Below, in pieces: positions 35,222 to 45,485 of a DNA stretch of 64,000 nucleotides (position 1 is its first letter; every line of letters starts with the position of its first letter). The DNA lies in assembly GCF_030540835.1 (NCBI RefSeq), contig NZ_JAUOEK010000140.1, positions 1 through 64,000 of the forward strand. The letters are read 5' to 3'. Both the position numbers and the translations under genes were made by a program. Source of the DNA: Flavivirga aquimarina (GTDB lineage Bacteria; Bacteroidota; Bacteroidia; Flavobacteriales; Flavobacteriaceae). Under the pieces are notes generated by a model that saw only the letters and a list, made by a program, of their open reading frames with translations, had not been told where the DNA came from and did no database searches.

Positions 35222-36448
35222 CTACTTAAATTGATAATACCCACATTTTAAATAAGCGCCTTCAGGAAAACTAACTGGATGGTCAATATCATGAAACGTA
35301 TTTAAAGTATTAGTAAACGGTCTTGTCTGATTGTTTAATACCTGTAAATTAATATCAAAAAAGGATTGTGCTAAGACTCTAGAGGAACAAGATGCTAAAA
35401 CTAAAAGCCCTTTACCAGCAGTTAATTTAACACCTAATTCTGCTAATTGTGTGTATTTTCTTTTTGCAAGATCTATTTCAGATTGTTGCTTTGCAAAACT
35501 TGGTGGATCAATAACTACCACATCAAAAGTTTGTTTGTTTTTAATTAATTTTTTTAGCTCAACAAAAGCATCACCGGCAATAGTAACATGTTTTCCTTTA
35601 TAAGCATTAAGTTTACCATTTTGGTAAGCAATTTCTAATGCTTGTTTACTTATATCTAAACTTGTAACCGATTTTGCTCCATGAAATAAAGCATGTACAG
35701 AAAACCCACCGGCATAAGAGAACACATCTAAAACAGTTTTATTTTTGCTAAGTTCTCCAACACGCTTTCTATTATACCTATGATCTAAAAAATAACCCGT
35801 TTTATGCCCTTTAATAACGTTTGCTGAAAATTGTACACCGTGCTCTATAAATTGTACTACTTCATTTTCTAAGATTCCGAAAACGACGTCACCATCTTTT
35901 AATTGATGGTTTTTAGATTGTTGTAACCCACGACTTAAACGAATAACAACTGTGTCTGCATTAGAAACTTCTTGTAAACTTTTTAAAATAGGTTCTAAAT
36001 ATGGTAACCAAATCTCGGAATATATTTTTACAACTAAAACTTTGTTATAAACATCTGCTATTAAACCAGGGAATCCATCGTTCTCCCCAAACAACAAGCG
36101 ATAACTTGTTGTATTTGTTTTTAATAAATCGGAGCGCTTATGATAGGCTTCTTCTATTTTATGGTGAAAAAAATCGGCATTAATTTCAGCTTTTTCCAAA
36201 CTACTATGCAACATTTTAATACGAATAGGGGAATTCGCATCATACAAGCCCAAACCAATAACTCTGTTTTTGTTTTTACTAAAAACAATTGCTAAATCTC
36301 CGGTTTTTGCACCATCATTAATCTTAACAATATTATTTGAAAACACCCATGGATGTTCTTTAATTACAAACTGCTCGCCTTTGGCATTTAACTTAACTGC
36401 TAAGCGTTTGGGCTTATAATTTGAATTGATTTTAGATAAAAATGACAT
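35222..36448 (-). CDS. Class I rRNA methyltransferase with PUA domain (RlmI-like)
   Basis: A 408-residue SAM-dependent methyltransferase. An N-terminal PUA domain (VIKEHPWVFSNNIVKINDGA) comes first, then a linker domain, then a Rossmann fold with motif I in LDVFSYAGGFSVHAL (about 238), the acidic end VTSLDISKQAL, and motif IV DPPSFAK (about 313). A conserved Cys (LASCSSR) sits where the m5C enzymes keep their catalytic residue. This matches RlmI/RlmK-type large-subunit rRNA methyltransferases. The exact target base is not decided by sequence. Confidence 0.9.
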   Translation of the reverse strand: MSFLSKINSNYKPKRLAVKLNAKGEQFVIKEHPWVFSNNIVKINDGAKTGDLAIVFSKNKNRVIGLGLYDANSPIRIKMLHSSLEKAEINADFFHHKIEEAYHKRSDLLKTNTTSYRLLFGENDGFPGLIADVYNKVLVVKIYSEIWLPYLEPILKSLQEVSNADTVVIRLSRGLQQSKNHQLKDGDVVFGILENEVVQFIEHGVQFSANVIKGHKTGYFLDHRYNRKRVGELSKNKTVLDVFSYAGGFSVHALFHGAKSVTSLDISKQALEIAYQNGKLNAYKGKHVTIAGDAFVELKKLIKNKQTFDVVVIDPPSFAKQQSEIDLAKRKYTQLAELGVKLTAGKGLLVLASCSSRVLAQSFFDINLQVLNNQTRPFTNTLNTFHDIDHPVSFPEGAYLKCGYYQFK

Positions 36449-36467
36449 ATTGTGATTTACTAGCGTT

Positions 36468-36475
36468 CAAAAGTA
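36468..36475 (-). promoter_or_regulatory. -7 element of the RlmI-like gene
   Basis: TACTTTTG on the minus strand, 20 bases upstream of the start codon, fits TAnnTTTG. No -33 element is seen at the right distance. Confidence 0.45.
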
Positions 36476-36508
36476 TGGGTTTTAAAAGCGATTAAAAAAC
36501 TAACAAAG

Positions 36509-36540
36509 TAAAAACGCAACTAAAAATAGTTGCGTTTTTA
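36509..36540 (-). terminator. Strong intrinsic terminator after dnaK
   Basis: TAAAAACGCAACTA and TAGTTGCGTTTTTA form a 14-base perfect stem with a 4-base loop. It has A and T runs at its ends, so it can act in either direction. It lies about 90 bases past the dnaK stop. Confidence 0.8.
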
Positions 36541-36561
36541 CTTTTAAATTCTAACTTTTTT

Positions 36562-36590
36562 AAGATCCTTCGGCTTCGCTCAGGATAAGT
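36562..36590. repeat. Dispersed short palindromic repeat
   Basis: GATCCTTCGGCTTCGCTCAG followed by GATAAG, a palindrome of the TTCGGCTTCGCTCA type. A relative (TTTCGGCTCCGCTCAAGACA) lies in the mobile element near 40224. It sits between the dnaK stop and its terminator. Confidence 0.5.
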
Positions 36591-36628
36591 GATTCACTCA
36601 ATTTTGTTTAACAAAATTGGTTCTCTAC

Positions 36629-38545
36629 TTACTTTACTTCCTCGAAGTCTACGTCTTCTACATCACTTCCTTCAGCTGATCCATTTTGACTAGCATCAGG
36701 TCCTGCTCCTGCATCTGGTCCTGGAGCTCCTCCTTGAGCTTCTGCCTGTGCTTTATACATTTCTTCACTAGCAACTTTCCAAGCTTCGTTTATTTTCTCT
36801 AAAGCAGGCTCAATAACAGCAAGATCTTTAGTTTCGTAAGCTTTTTTAAGTTCTTCTAAAGCTTCTTCTATTGGTTTCTTTTTATCATCAGATAATTTAT
36901 CACCAAACTCTTCCAATTGTTTTTCCGTTTGGAAAATCATTGAATCTGCTTCGTTTAATTTCTTAGCACTTTCAGCTGCTTTAGCATCAGCTTCCGCATT
37001 TGCTTCTGCATCTGCTTTCATTTTTTCGATTTCCTCCTCTGTTAAACCAGAAGATGCTTCTATACGAATATCTTGTGTTTTATTTGTTGCTTTATCTGTA
37101 GCTGTTACATGAATAATTCCATTCGCATCAATATCGAAAGTCACTTCAATTTGTGGCGTACCACGTCTTGCTGGTGGAATACCATCTAAGTGAAAACGAC
37201 CAATCGTTTTATTGTCGGCAGCCATGGCTCTTTCTCCCTGTAACACATGAATTTCAACTGATGGTTGATTATCTGCTGCAGTAGAGAATACTTGCGATTT
37301 CTTAGTAGGAATCGTAGTGTTAGCCTCAATAAGCTTCGTCATAACATTACCCATAGTTTCAATTCCTAATGATAAAGGTGTTACATCTAAAAGTAATACA
37401 TCTTTAACATCTCCAGTTAAAACACCACCTTGAATTCCTGCTCCTAACGATACTACTTCATCTGGATTTACTCCTTTACTTGGTGTTTTTCCAAAGAATT
37501 TTTCAACAGCCGTTTGAACCGCTGGAATACGCGTAGAACCACCTACCAAGATAACTTCATCAATATCATTTTTTGATAAACCAGCAGCTTTTAATGCTGA
37601 TTGACAAGGCTCGATAGTACGTTTTACTAAATCGTCGATTAACTGCTCAAATTTAGAACGTGTTAATGTACGTACCAAGTGTTTTGGTCCGCTTGCAGTA
37701 GCCGTAATATATGGTAAGTTGATTTCTGTTTGCTCAGAAGATGATAATTCAATCTTAGCTTTTTCCGCAGCTTCCTTTAAACGTTGTAAAGACATAGGAT
37801 CTTCTCTCAAATCCATAGACTCCTCTGCTTTAAACTCATCTGCCAACCAGTTAATGATTTTTTCATCTACATCATCACCACCTAAATGCGTATCACCATC
37901 TGTAGATAATACTTCAAATACACCATCACCTAATTCTAGGATAGATACATCATGTGTTCCTCCACCAAAATCAAAAACAACTATTTTTTGGTCTGTCCCT
38001 TTTTTGTCCATACCATAAGCCAAAGCTGCTGCTGTAGGTTCGTTTATAATTCTACGAACTTTTAAACCTGCAATCTCTCCAGCTTCTTTAGTTGCCTGAC
38101 GTTGTGCATCATTAAAATAAGCAGGTACAGTAATAACTGCCTCGCTTACATCGGCTCCTAAATAATCTTCAGCCGTTTTCTTCATTTTTTGAAGAATCAT
38201 AGCCGATAATTCTTGTGGCGTATATAAACGACCATCAATATCTACTCGAGGTGTATCATTATCGCCTTTTACAACTGTATAAGGTACACGCTCTGCTTCT
38301 TTCTTAGATTCAGAATATTTATTCCCCATAAAACGCTTAATAGAATAAACCGTTTTTGTTGGGTTAGTAACTGCTTGACGTTTAGCCGGGTCACCAACTT
38401 TAATTTCGCCACCTTCTACAAATGCGATAACCGATGGCGTAGTACGCTTTCCTTCTGCGTTTGGAATTACAACAGGCTCATTACCCTCCATTACAGAAAC
38501 GCAAGAGTTAGTTGTTCCTAAATCGATTCCAATAATTTTGCTCAT
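36629..38545 (-). CDS. dnaK: Chaperone DnaK (Hsp70)
   Basis: A 638-residue Hsp70. The ATPase domain (1 to about 385) has [14 protein letters not shown] at the N-terminus, [14 protein letters not shown] (about 192) and [13 protein letters not shown] (about 333). The [16 protein letters not shown] linker (about 385) follows, then the substrate domain, and a lid ending in a Gly/Asp-rich tail with EDVDFEEVK. One detail differs from the common DLGGGTFDVS pattern: GGGTHDVS. Full length and intact. It stands alone with its own terminator; neither grpE nor dnaJ is adjacent. Confidence 0.97.
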   Translation of the reverse strand: MSKIIGIDLGTTNSCVSVMEGNEPVVIPNAEGKRTTPSVIAFVEGGEIKVGDPAKRQAVTNPTKTVYSIKRFMGNKYSESKKEAERVPYTVVKGDNDTPRVDIDGRLYTPQELSAMILQKMKKTAEDYLGADVSEAVITVPAYFNDAQRQATKEAGEIAGLKVRRIINEPTAAALAYGMDKKGTDQKIVVFDFGGGTHDVSILELGDGVFEVLSTDGDTHLGGDDVDEKIINWLADEFKAEESMDLREDPMSLQRLKEAAEKAKIELSSSEQTEINLPYITATASGPKHLVRTLTRSKFEQLIDDLVKRTIEPCQSALKAAGLSKNDIDEVILVGGSTRIPAVQTAVEKFFGKTPSKGVNPDEVVSLGAGIQGGVLTGDVKDVLLLDVTPLSLGIETMGNVMTKLIEANTTIPTKKSQVFSTAADNQPSVEIHVLQGERAMAADNKTIGRFHLDGIPPARRGTPQIEVTFDIDANGIIHVTATDKATNKTQDIRIEASSGLTEEEIEKMKADAEANAEADAKAAESAKKLNEADSMIFQTEKQLEEFGDKLSDDKKKPIEEALEELKKAYETKDLAVIEPALEKINEAWKVASEEMYKAQAEAQGGAPGPDAGAGPDASQNGSAEGSDVEDVDFEEVK

Positions 38546-38690
38546 AATATTTTATACTTTAAATATGTTGAATGTTCTTTTTAAACTCGATTTGTAATAG
38601 TCAATCACTATGCCATTTGAAAAATACTGACAAGCTGTCATTTGTAGATACATTATTTTAAAGAATCTTATTAGATCTGGTAAAACAATC

Positions 38691-38698
38691 TATATTTG
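38691..38698 (+). promoter_or_regulatory. -7 promoter element of the serine dehydratase gene
   Basis: TATATTTG, matching TAnnTTTG, 23 bases upstream of the ATG at 38722. No TTTG/TTG lies 19-21 bases upstream. The dnaK promoter on the other strand shares this 176-base gap but was not located. Confidence 0.5.
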
Positions 38699-38721
38699 CG
38701 TTACTAAAACGATATAGTTAC

Positions 38722-40143
38722 ATGGAGTGTATTTCTGTTTTTGACATGTTAAAAATTGGTGTAGGGCCATCAAGTTCGCATACATTAGGGCCTTGGAGAG
38801 CTGCTGAGAGGTGGATTAAAGAGTTAAAAGACGCCAATAATTTTGATAAGGTTGAAAAAATAACTGTGGATCTGTATGGCTCTTTATCATTAACAGGAAA
38901 AGGACATGCCACAGATCTTGCTGTAATGCTAGGATTAAGTGGTTCTGACCCAGAAACAATACCTACAGAGACTATTGCTTCTATTATTGCAGAAATTAAA
39001 AAGACCAAAACATTACGCTTTAATAATGAAAAGTCTGTAACTTTTAATATAGAAACCGATATTGTTTTTAATAAGAAGTTTTTGCCATTTCATTCAAACG
39101 GATTAGTCTTTACTGCTATTATAAATGGAAAAAGCACAACATCAACTTTTTATTCCATTGGTGGAGGTTTTGTAGTTAAAGAAGAACTCGAAAACTCTAA
39201 GAAAAATTTTGAAATTAAATGTTCTTTTCCCTACCCTATTGATAAGGGAACAGAACTTTTACAATTTTGCGAAACTTTAAATAAATCAATCTCTGAAGTT
39301 GTTTTAGAAAATGAAAAATCAATTCGTTCAGAAAAAGAAATAGACTTAGAGTTAAAACGCATTTGGGATACCATGCTTGAATGTATGTATATAGGTTGTC
39401 ATACAGAAGGCAATCTTCCCGGAGGATTAAATGTGAGACGTCGTGCTTTTGATACCCATCAAAGTTTAAAAGGAGAAAAGACTTATGCAACGCCAGTGGA
39501 ATGGGTTTATGCCATAAGAGATACCGAAGTTAAATTTCGACAAATTCTAAAATGGGTTAGCTGTTTTGCACTTGCAGTAAACGAAGTTAATGCCTCATTA
39601 GGAAGAGTTGTTACGGCTCCTACCAATGGAAGTGCCGGAGTAATCCCTGCTGTATTAATGTATTATTTAGTGATTGAAAATCATGATGCCAATTTTGAAG
39701 ATATTAAACGCTTTTTATTAGTTGCTGGCGAAATTGGTAGCATCTTTAAAAAAGGAGCAACAATAAGTGCAGCTATGGGAGGTTGTCAGGCAGAAATTGG
39801 AGTATCGTCAGCTATGGCTTCCGGGGCACTTTGTGAACTTCTAGGAGGTACACCAGACCAAGTACTTGTTGCTGCAGAAATCGCTATGGAACATCATTTA
39901 GGTTTAACCTGCGACCCAATTGGCGGATTGGTACAAATCCCCTGTATCGAACGTAATGCCATGGGTGCCATTAAAGCTATAAATGCGGCCGAAATGGCTT
40001 TAGATACAGATCCGAAAAACGTAAAAGTACCGTTAGACAAAGTCGTTTCAACCATGTGGGAAACCGCAAAAGACATGCATACAAAATATAAAGAAACTTC
40101 TGAAGGCGGTTTGGCTGTTGGAGTAAATATGGCAGATTGTTAG
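38722..40143 (+). CDS. sdaA: L-serine ammonia-lyase, iron-sulfur type
   Basis: A 473-residue single-chain L-serine dehydratase that converts serine to pyruvate and ammonia. The beta domain comes first ([20 protein letters not shown], about 10-29), then the alpha domain with [17 protein letters not shown] (about 299). Cysteines expected to hold the [4Fe-4S] cluster are in [17 protein letters not shown], the [14 protein letters not shown] segment and the C-terminal NMADC. The length and fused domain order match the SdaA type. It stands alone, followed by a mobile element. Confidence 0.95.
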   Translation: MECISVFDMLKIGVGPSSSHTLGPWRAAERWIKELKDANNFDKVEKITVDLYGSLSLTGKGHATDLAVMLGLSGSDPETIPTETIASIIAEIKKTKTLRFNNEKSVTFNIETDIVFNKKFLPFHSNGLVFTAIINGKSTTSTFYSIGGGFVVKEELENSKKNFEIKCSFPYPIDKGTELLQFCETLNKSISEVVLENEKSIRSEKEIDLELKRIWDTMLECMYIGCHTEGNLPGGLNVRRRAFDTHQSLKGEKTYATPVEWVYAIRDTEVKFRQILKWVSCFALAVNEVNASLGRVVTAPTNGSAGVIPAVLMYYLVIENHDANFEDIKRFLLVAGEIGSIFKKGATISAAMGGCQAEIGVSSAMASGALCELLGGTPDQVLVAAEIAMEHHLGLTCDPIGGLVQIPCIERNAMGAIKAINAAEMALDTDPKNVKVPLDKVVSTMWETAKDMHTKYKETSEGGLAVGVNMADC

Positions 40144-40179
40144 ATTATTTTTTTTGAGGTATCCTTGTCGGGTCGAACT

Positions 40180-40341
40180 CAATCATTAAGTTAAAGATTT
40201 TAAGAGCTCAATTGTCCGGTTGAGCCTTTCGGCTCCGCTCAAGACAAGCTAAAGTCGAAACCTCTTTATTTATTAGAATGATGAGTTCTCGACTGCGCCT
40301 CGAACAGACATAAATAAATAGCCTTAACTTAATAACATTAG
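40180..40341. mobile_element. MITE-like palindromic element, copy 1
   Basis: A 162-base near-palindrome whose left end (CAATCATTAAGTTAAAG) and right end (CTTAACTTAATAACATTAG) are inverted repeats. It shares most of its sequence with the copy at 62013-62145, including AATTGTCCGGTTGAG, CTCTTTATTTATTAGAATGA and GAACAGACATAAATA. It is 29 bases longer because a second small palindrome (CTTTCGGCTCCGCTCAAGAC) sits inside. Flanks show only a weak TCGGG repeat, so insertion is older. It fills the gap 40144-40444, with no gene. Confidence 0.7.
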
Positions 40342-40444
40342 GATCGGGCTAGTAGTTTTTCTTGAACACAACGAATATATACAAGTTCTCACTCATTCCT
40401 AGCTCCTATTTTGTAGCTAAAGTAAATACATCAACTAAAACATC

Positions 40445-40903
40445 CTATTTATCACAAGTAGACTTCCTCCGAGTATCAATTAAGTAAATAATCTTCCATT
40501 GGACTCCATCTTTAAACAATTGAAACGAATTAACGCCACAATGACTAAACGCGTCATTAAACCAAAACTCATAAGGTGTCCAGGCATTGGCCATATTACC
40601 ATCTACTTGAATGCTATAACTTAATAAACGTTCATCCCATTTTTGATCCGAAGTTCTATCTGCAATGGCACGTATTAATTGTTCTGGCTTGTCTGTGACT
40701 AAAATATCTTTACCTTCCTTATTTCTATAAGCAGTCTGCAAAATTATTTTATCTGCCATAACAGATTTCATAAGTGTCGTGTCTCCTTTATGAAATCCTT
40801 CAAAAAAAGTATCAACAGTAGCTTTTACTTTTATTTTTTCTTCCTCTTGACCAAAAACAGTAGCAGTCATTAAAAGCACTAAATAGATTATAAAACGTAT
40901 CAT
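40445..40903 (-). CDS. Secreted NTF2/SnoaL-like protein
   Basis: A 152-residue protein with a signal peptide (about 1-18, ending VFGQ) and an NTF2-like fold: VDTFFEGFHKGDTTLMKSVM near the N-terminus, then the conserved AWTPYEFWF and HCGVNSFQLFKDGVQWKIIYLIDTRR. Members of this family in Bacteroidota are putative lumazine-binding or SnoaL-like proteins of unknown role. I chose the start at 40903, not 40936, because it gives a proper signal sequence. Confidence 0.8.
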   Translation of the reverse strand: MIRFIIYLVLLMTATVFGQEEEKIKVKATVDTFFEGFHKGDTTLMKSVMADKIILQTAYRNKEGKDILVTDKPEQLIRAIADRTSDQKWDERLLSYSIQVDGNMANAWTPYEFWFNDAFSHCGVNSFQLFKDGVQWKIIYLIDTRRKSTCDK

Positions 40904-41020
40904 AATTATAAGTTCTAAACTAAAATAATACAACATTTATAATAGTGATGCTACTTAAAGAAAAATTTAACAGTTAATTTATTACTTTTACGTGCTATCT
41001 TTAAAATTAAATAAGAAATT

Positions 41021-41839
41021 ATGTCTACAGTAAAGAAAGAATATAAACGCGTTACCGTAAAATCATTGGTTGACATGAAAGCCAATGGTGAAAAAATATC
41101 GATGCTTACTGCATACGATTATACGATGGCAAAAATTGTTGACGGTGCTGGTGTAGATGTTATTCTTGTCGGAGATTCTGCCAGTAACGTCATGGCAGGA
41201 CATGAAACAACTTTACCTATTACTTTAGATCAAATGATATACCATGCATCTTCTGTAATTCGTGCTATATATCGTGCTTTAGTGGTTGTAGATTTACCTT
41301 TTGGTAGCTACCAAAGCGACCCCAAAGAAGCCTTACGATCTGCTATTAGAATTATGAAAGAAAGCGGTGCTCATTCTGTTAAATTAGAAGGAGGAAAAGA
41401 AATTAAAGAATCTATTAAACGTATTTTAAATGCTGGTATTCCGGTTATGGGGCATTTGGGTTTAACACCACAATCTATTTATAAATTTGGAACGTACACG
41501 GTAAGAGCTAAAGAAGAAGAAGAAGCCGAAAGACTTATTGAAGATGCTAAAATGCTGGAACGTATTGGATGCTTTGCCATTGTTTTAGAAAAAATACCTG
41601 CTATGCTTGCACAAAAAGTAGCCGAAAGTGTAAAAATACCAATCATTGGTATCGGAGCAGGAAATGGTGTAGATGGTCAAGTATTAGTTTTACACGATAT
41701 GCTGGGGATGACTCATGAGTTTAATCCTAGATTCTTACGTAGGTATCTTAACCTATATGAAGATATGACCAAAGCGATGCAGCAATATGTGGCAGATGTT
41801 AAGAGTTTAGATTTCCCTAGCGCAGACGAACAATATTAG
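41021..41839 (+). CDS. panB: 3-methyl-2-oxobutanoate hydroxymethyltransferase PanB
   Basis: A 272-residue enzyme of pantothenate (CoA) synthesis: it transfers a hydroxymethyl group from methylene-THF to 2-oxoisovalerate, giving ketopantoate. Signature segments are [19 protein letters not shown] (about 28), [37 protein letters not shown], and [21 protein letters not shown]. Length and motifs are typical. It begins a three-gene plus-strand run: panB, 29 bases, rluA-type gene, 28 bases, aldehyde dehydrogenase. Confidence 0.96.
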   Translation: MSTVKKEYKRVTVKSLVDMKANGEKISMLTAYDYTMAKIVDGAGVDVILVGDSASNVMAGHETTLPITLDQMIYHASSVIRAIYRALVVVDLPFGSYQSDPKEALRSAIRIMKESGAHSVKLEGGKEIKESIKRILNAGIPVMGHLGLTPQSIYKFGTYTVRAKEEEEAERLIEDAKMLERIGCFAIVLEKIPAMLAQKVAESVKIPIIGIGAGNGVDGQVLVLHDMLGMTHEFNPRFLRRYLNLYEDMTKAMQQYVADVKSLDFPSADEQY

Positions 41840-41868
41840 TCTCAGTAAACAAAATTATTCGTGTATTA

Positions 41869-42570
41869 GTGGCTGAAAAAATCTTATCCAATAAAAATAA
41901 CCTTCAAGTATTATATGAAGATAATCACATTATTATAATTAATAAGCGTGTTGGAGACATCGTACAGGGTGATAAAACAGAAGATAAACCATTAAGTGAT
42001 GTCGTTAAAGAATATATTAAAGACAAATACAACAAACCGGGTAATGTGTTTTTAGGAACTGTACACAGGCTTGACAGACCTACTACAGGGCTGGTTATTT
42101 TTGCAAAGACTAGTAAAGCATTACCAAGACTTAACAAATTATTTGTTTCAAAAGACATTAGTAAATCTTATTGGGCAATCGTTAAAAATGAACCTCCTAA
42201 ACATCATGATACACTAATAAGTTGGTTAAAAAAGAATCCCAAAAACAACAAATCTTTTGCTTACTCTAAGGAAGTCTCCAACAGTAAAAGAGCTGTTCTT
42301 CATTATAAAACCATTAAGAAACTCAATAATTATTACTTACTGGAAGTAACTCTTGAAACTGGCAGGCACCACCAAATACGCACACAGTTATCAAGTATTG
42401 GTTGCCCTATTAAAGGGGATTTAAAATACGGTTTCGATAGAAGCAATAAAGATGCCGGTATCCATTTACATGCTAGACAGATACAATTCATACATCCTGT
42501 ATCTAAAGAAGTCATAAACATAACTGCACCACTGCCAAAAGATGCTATTTGGGATGCTTGTTTAGCATAA
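41869..42570 (+). CDS. RluA-family RNA pseudouridine synthase
   Basis: A 233-residue pseudouridine synthase with the catalytic Asp in GTVHRLDRPTTGLVIFAKT (about 63-81). The other family segments are present: YLLEVTLETGRHHQIRTQL (about 158) and CPIKGDLKYG. There is no S4 domain. The frame opens at a GTG (41869), and no in-frame ATG gives a better start. It lies in the panB operon. The target RNA position is unknown. Confidence 0.9.
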   Translation: MAEKILSNKNNLQVLYEDNHIIIINKRVGDIVQGDKTEDKPLSDVVKEYIKDKYNKPGNVFLGTVHRLDRPTTGLVIFAKTSKALPRLNKLFVSKDISKSYWAIVKNEPPKHHDTLISWLKKNPKNNKSFAYSKEVSNSKRAVLHYKTIKKLNNYYLLEVTLETGRHHQIRTQLSSIGCPIKGDLKYGFDRSNKDAGIHLHARQIQFIHPVSKEVINITAPLPKDAIWDACLA

Positions 42571-42598
42571 TTTTGAATATCTTTATAAAAAAGACTTT

Positions 42599-43978
42599 TT
42601 GGATACCATACCTAAAATACTTTCTAAACAAAAGACGTTTTTTAAATCTCAAAAAACGAAAGACATACCTTATAGATTATCACTTTTAAAAGCATTAAAG
42701 CAAGAAATAGTGTCTAACGAACAAGCTATCTATGATGCCTTAAAAAATGATTTTAAAAAACCAGCATTCGAAACGTTTATTAGTGAATTCGGATTGGTAA
42801 TTTCTGAGTTAGACTTAGTTATTAAAAACCTTAAAAAATGGGCTAAACCAAAACGGGTGAAAGCATCGATGCTCACATTTCCTTCTCAAGATTATATCTA
42901 CAAAGAACCTTACGGTAATGTCTTAATAATTGCACCTTGGAATTATCCGTTTTTATTAGCCATAGAGCCTTTAATCATGGCCATTGCTGCTGGAAATACG
43001 ATTGTTTTAAAACCCAGTGAATTAACTCAACATACATCGCAGATTATCACAGACATTGTTCAAAAAACATTCCCAGAAACTGTTGCAATATCTGTTGAAG
43101 GCGGTGTTGAAACTGCCACAGAGTTACTGGCTCAAAAGTGGGACTACATATTTTTTACTGGCAGTGTTCCCGTTGGAAAAATTGTGGCTAAAGCAGCTGC
43201 AAAACACCTAACTCCTGTTACTTTAGAACTGGGTGGAAAATCACCATGCATTATTGATGACACGGTTGATTTAAAACTGGCTGCACGACGTATTTCCTGG
43301 GGAAAGTTTTTAAACGCCGGACAAACATGTATTTCTGCCGATTACATTATTATAAAATCTAACATCAAAGAGGTTTTTATTGAAACTTTAAAAAACGAAA
43401 TCGTTAAAAGGTATGGTGTAAACCCAAAAGAATCTCCCGACTTACCTAGAATTATTAACAAAAAAAATGCGTTAAGAATAGCTAACATGCTAGAAGACTC
43501 TCATGTGGTTTTTGGTGGAGATATAGATGTTGAGGATTGTTATATCGCTCCTACATTAATTGACGTTCCAGATCTGGATAGTAGAATAATGAGTGATGAA
43601 ATTTTCGGACCTGTTTTACCTATTCTAACTTATAACACCGAGCAAGATATAGAAGATATTATATGGAATTACGAAAAACCATTAGCACTTTATGTATTTT
43701 CAAACAATAGCTCTTTTGTTGATCAAACTATTAAAAAATATAGTTTTGGTGGTGGTGCGGTAAACGATCTGTTAATTCATTTTGGAAATCACAGATTACC
43801 TTTTGGAGGTATTGGATCCAGTGGTATGGGGGCTTATCATGGAAAAACAGGTTTCGATACGTTTTCACACAATAAGTCCATATCCAAACGAGGAAATTGG
43901 ACCGACCCTAGTGTAAGATACGCGCCTTATAAAGGGAAATTAACACTTTTAAAAAAAATGTTTAAGTATTTCTCTTAG
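42599..43978 (+). CDS. Aldehyde dehydrogenase family protein
   Basis: A 459-residue NAD(P)+-dependent aldehyde dehydrogenase of the short, class-3-like type. It shows YGNVLIIAPWNYPFLLAIEP (about 99), FFTGSVPVGKIVAKAA, the general-base Glu in LELGGKSP and the nucleophilic Cys in NAGQTCISADYI (about 243). A C-terminal hydrophobic stretch (YKGKLTLLKKMFKYFS) could touch the membrane, as in fatty-aldehyde enzymes. The frame opens at TTG (42599), with no in-frame ATG nearby. Confidence 0.92.
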   Translation: MDTIPKILSKQKTFFKSQKTKDIPYRLSLLKALKQEIVSNEQAIYDALKNDFKKPAFETFISEFGLVISELDLVIKNLKKWAKPKRVKASMLTFPSQDYIYKEPYGNVLIIAPWNYPFLLAIEPLIMAIAAGNTIVLKPSELTQHTSQIITDIVQKTFPETVAISVEGGVETATELLAQKWDYIFFTGSVPVGKIVAKAAAKHLTPVTLELGGKSPCIIDDTVDLKLAARRISWGKFLNAGQTCISADYIIIKSNIKEVFIETLKNEIVKRYGVNPKESPDLPRIINKKNALRIANMLEDSHVVFGGDIDVEDCYIAPTLIDVPDLDSRIMSDEIFGPVLPILTYNTEQDIEDIIWNYEKPLALYVFSNNSSFVDQTIKKYSFGGGAVNDLLIHFGNHRLPFGGIGSSGMGAYHGKTGFDTFSHNKSISKRGNWTDPSVRYAPYKGKLTLLKKMFKYFS

Positions 43979-43981
43979 ATA

Positions 43982-44782
43982 TTAGGGAATAGGATAATTT
44001 ATCGTCAATTGTACTCCTTCATTAGGTTTGGATGACAAATCTAATTTTGCATTAATTAACGATGCCCGGCTTTTCATGTTTATTAATCCAGATCCTTTTT
44101 CTATTTCATTAATATCAAATCCTTTACCATCATCTATTGCAGTAATTTTCAAGTTTTCTATTTGATACTCAATTGTAATAGTCAGGTTTTCTGCTTTAGA
44201 ATATTTTACCGAATTAGACATAAACTCTTGTAATATTCTAAAAATAATAATTTCATGTTTTTGGTTAGTAAAATGAACCTTCTCTCCTATTGTTTTTAGT
44301 TCAGTAGAAGCGAACTTCATTTTTTTAAGTCTATTTAATTCATTAGTGATAGACTTTTCAAAACCAATATTTAAAACAACCTCATTATTTAATGTTTTAG
44401 AAAGTGCACGTACTTCAGACAAACTGTTTTTAAGAGCATCAGAGGTGTCTTTAAACTTCTCTTTTACATCATCTGCTACTTGCATTTTTAAAATGTTTAA
44501 CTGGATATTAGCAAACGATAATAATTGCCCTACATTATCATGCAATTCCCAACCCACATTTTTAAGCGTTTGCTCTTGTATTTCTGTTTGTGCTTGTGCT
44601 ATTTCCTCTTCAAAAGCTTGCTGTTGTTTTATTTTATCTAACAACAGTTTGTTTTTTCTTTTTTGAAATACCACAAAAAAGATAATTACCAATGAAGTTA
44701 CAATTACTAAAACAGTAATCATATACACCAGTAAATAGCGTTCTGAAGCGGTACTCGCTAATCGTTCTCCAGTTTGCACCAT
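43982..44782 (-). CDS. Sensor histidine kinase (HisKA_3/NarL type)
   Basis: A 266-residue kinase with one membrane helix (about 17-38), a short coiled coil, the phosphoacceptor site in WELHDNVGQLLS (about 78) and a HATPase domain. The kinase boxes are EFMSNSVKYSKAE (N-box), DDGKGFD (G1) and GSGLINMKSRAS (G2). No response regulator is adjacent. Its start overlaps the end of the 7-helix protein gene by 25 bases, which suggests that the membrane protein is its sensor partner. Confidence 0.92.
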   Translation of the reverse strand: MVQTGERLASTASERYLLVYMITVLVIVTSLVIIFFVVFQKRKNKLLLDKIKQQQAFEEEIAQAQTEIQEQTLKNVGWELHDNVGQLLSFANIQLNILKMQVADDVKEKFKDTSDALKNSLSEVRALSKTLNNEVVLNIGFEKSITNELNRLKKMKFASTELKTIGEKVHFTNQKHEIIIFRILQEFMSNSVKYSKAENLTITIEYQIENLKITAIDDGKGFDINEIEKGSGLINMKSRASLINAKLDLSSKPNEGVQLTINYPIP

Positions 44783-45480
44783 ATTAAAGCAAAGGTATAT
44801 GTTAAATACATAAACATGTTAGCAAATAAATAAATTTGTCCTCTTAATGCCACAAAATCCCAATCGCTAAAAGAGTTCTTAATATCATATACATAATATA
44901 TATCAAAAAATACTATTGGCGTTATAATCAACCACCAAATAAATATAGCCAAACTGATGTAAAAGTTTATAGACCTATAAAAGGTTAATATTTTATCGCT
45001 TTGTAATATTTCAATAAAATAAAACACAGTGCACATAAGTATAATAACGGCGCCTAGTATACTAATTATAGGGAAAAAGCGAACAAAAAAATCGTCCCAG
45101 TTTAAAATTATATATATTAATGAAAAAACAAGGAAAATAAAGCTACCTAATTTTATAATATTTCTAAAACGCTTTACTTTAAGAATTATATAATAATAAA
45201 AGCCGAAAAATAAAATAGCACCTATTTTCCAATACAGTGTAGACCACCAATGATTTTTTTCAAAAACAGTCCCTATAAAAAAACTTAAAAACCTGTCAGG
45301 TCTTACAAATCGTGTATAAAGGCTAATAAAATCACAAATAGTTAGATAAACCAAAAAATATATAAAATATTTGGCAGCAGTAAGTTTATATTTTTTATAA
45401 AACAACAAACCTGTTACAGCTGCCAGTATTTCTATACTGCTATTTATAAAGCGATAGTTTTGCCTTATAAACTCATCCAT
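44758..45480 (-). CDS. Seven-helix membrane protein, probable partner of the histidine kinase
   Basis: A 240-residue protein with about seven hydrophobic helices in tight succession and very short loops. No known ligand-binding or catalytic motif was recognised. It overlaps the kinase gene by 25 bases and starts 5 bases after the 176-residue protein gene. Together with the kinase's minimal sensor region this suggests it is a membrane receptor working with the kinase. That is inference from the overlap. Confidence 0.72.
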   Translation of the reverse strand: MDEFIRQNYRFINSSIEILAAVTGLLFYKKYKLTAAKYFIYFLVYLTICDFISLYTRFVRPDRFLSFFIGTVFEKNHWWSTLYWKIGAILFFGFYYYIILKVKRFRNIIKLGSFIFLVFSLIYIILNWDDFFVRFFPIISILGAVIILMCTVFYFIEILQSDKILTFYRSINFYISLAIFIWWLIITPIVFFDIYYVYDIKNSFSDWDFVALRGQIYLFANMFMYLTYTFALIWCKLEND

Positions 45481-45485
45481 ATAAT

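Noticed and set aside
38718-39008. Minus-strand frame opposite the serine dehydratase gene
   Set aside because: It falls on the conserved N-terminal beta domain of the dehydratase and has no independent support.
40150-40200. TCGAACTC near 40174 as a tRNA T-arm
   Set aside because: No matching stems, anticodon arm or acceptor surround it; it lies in the mobile element edge.
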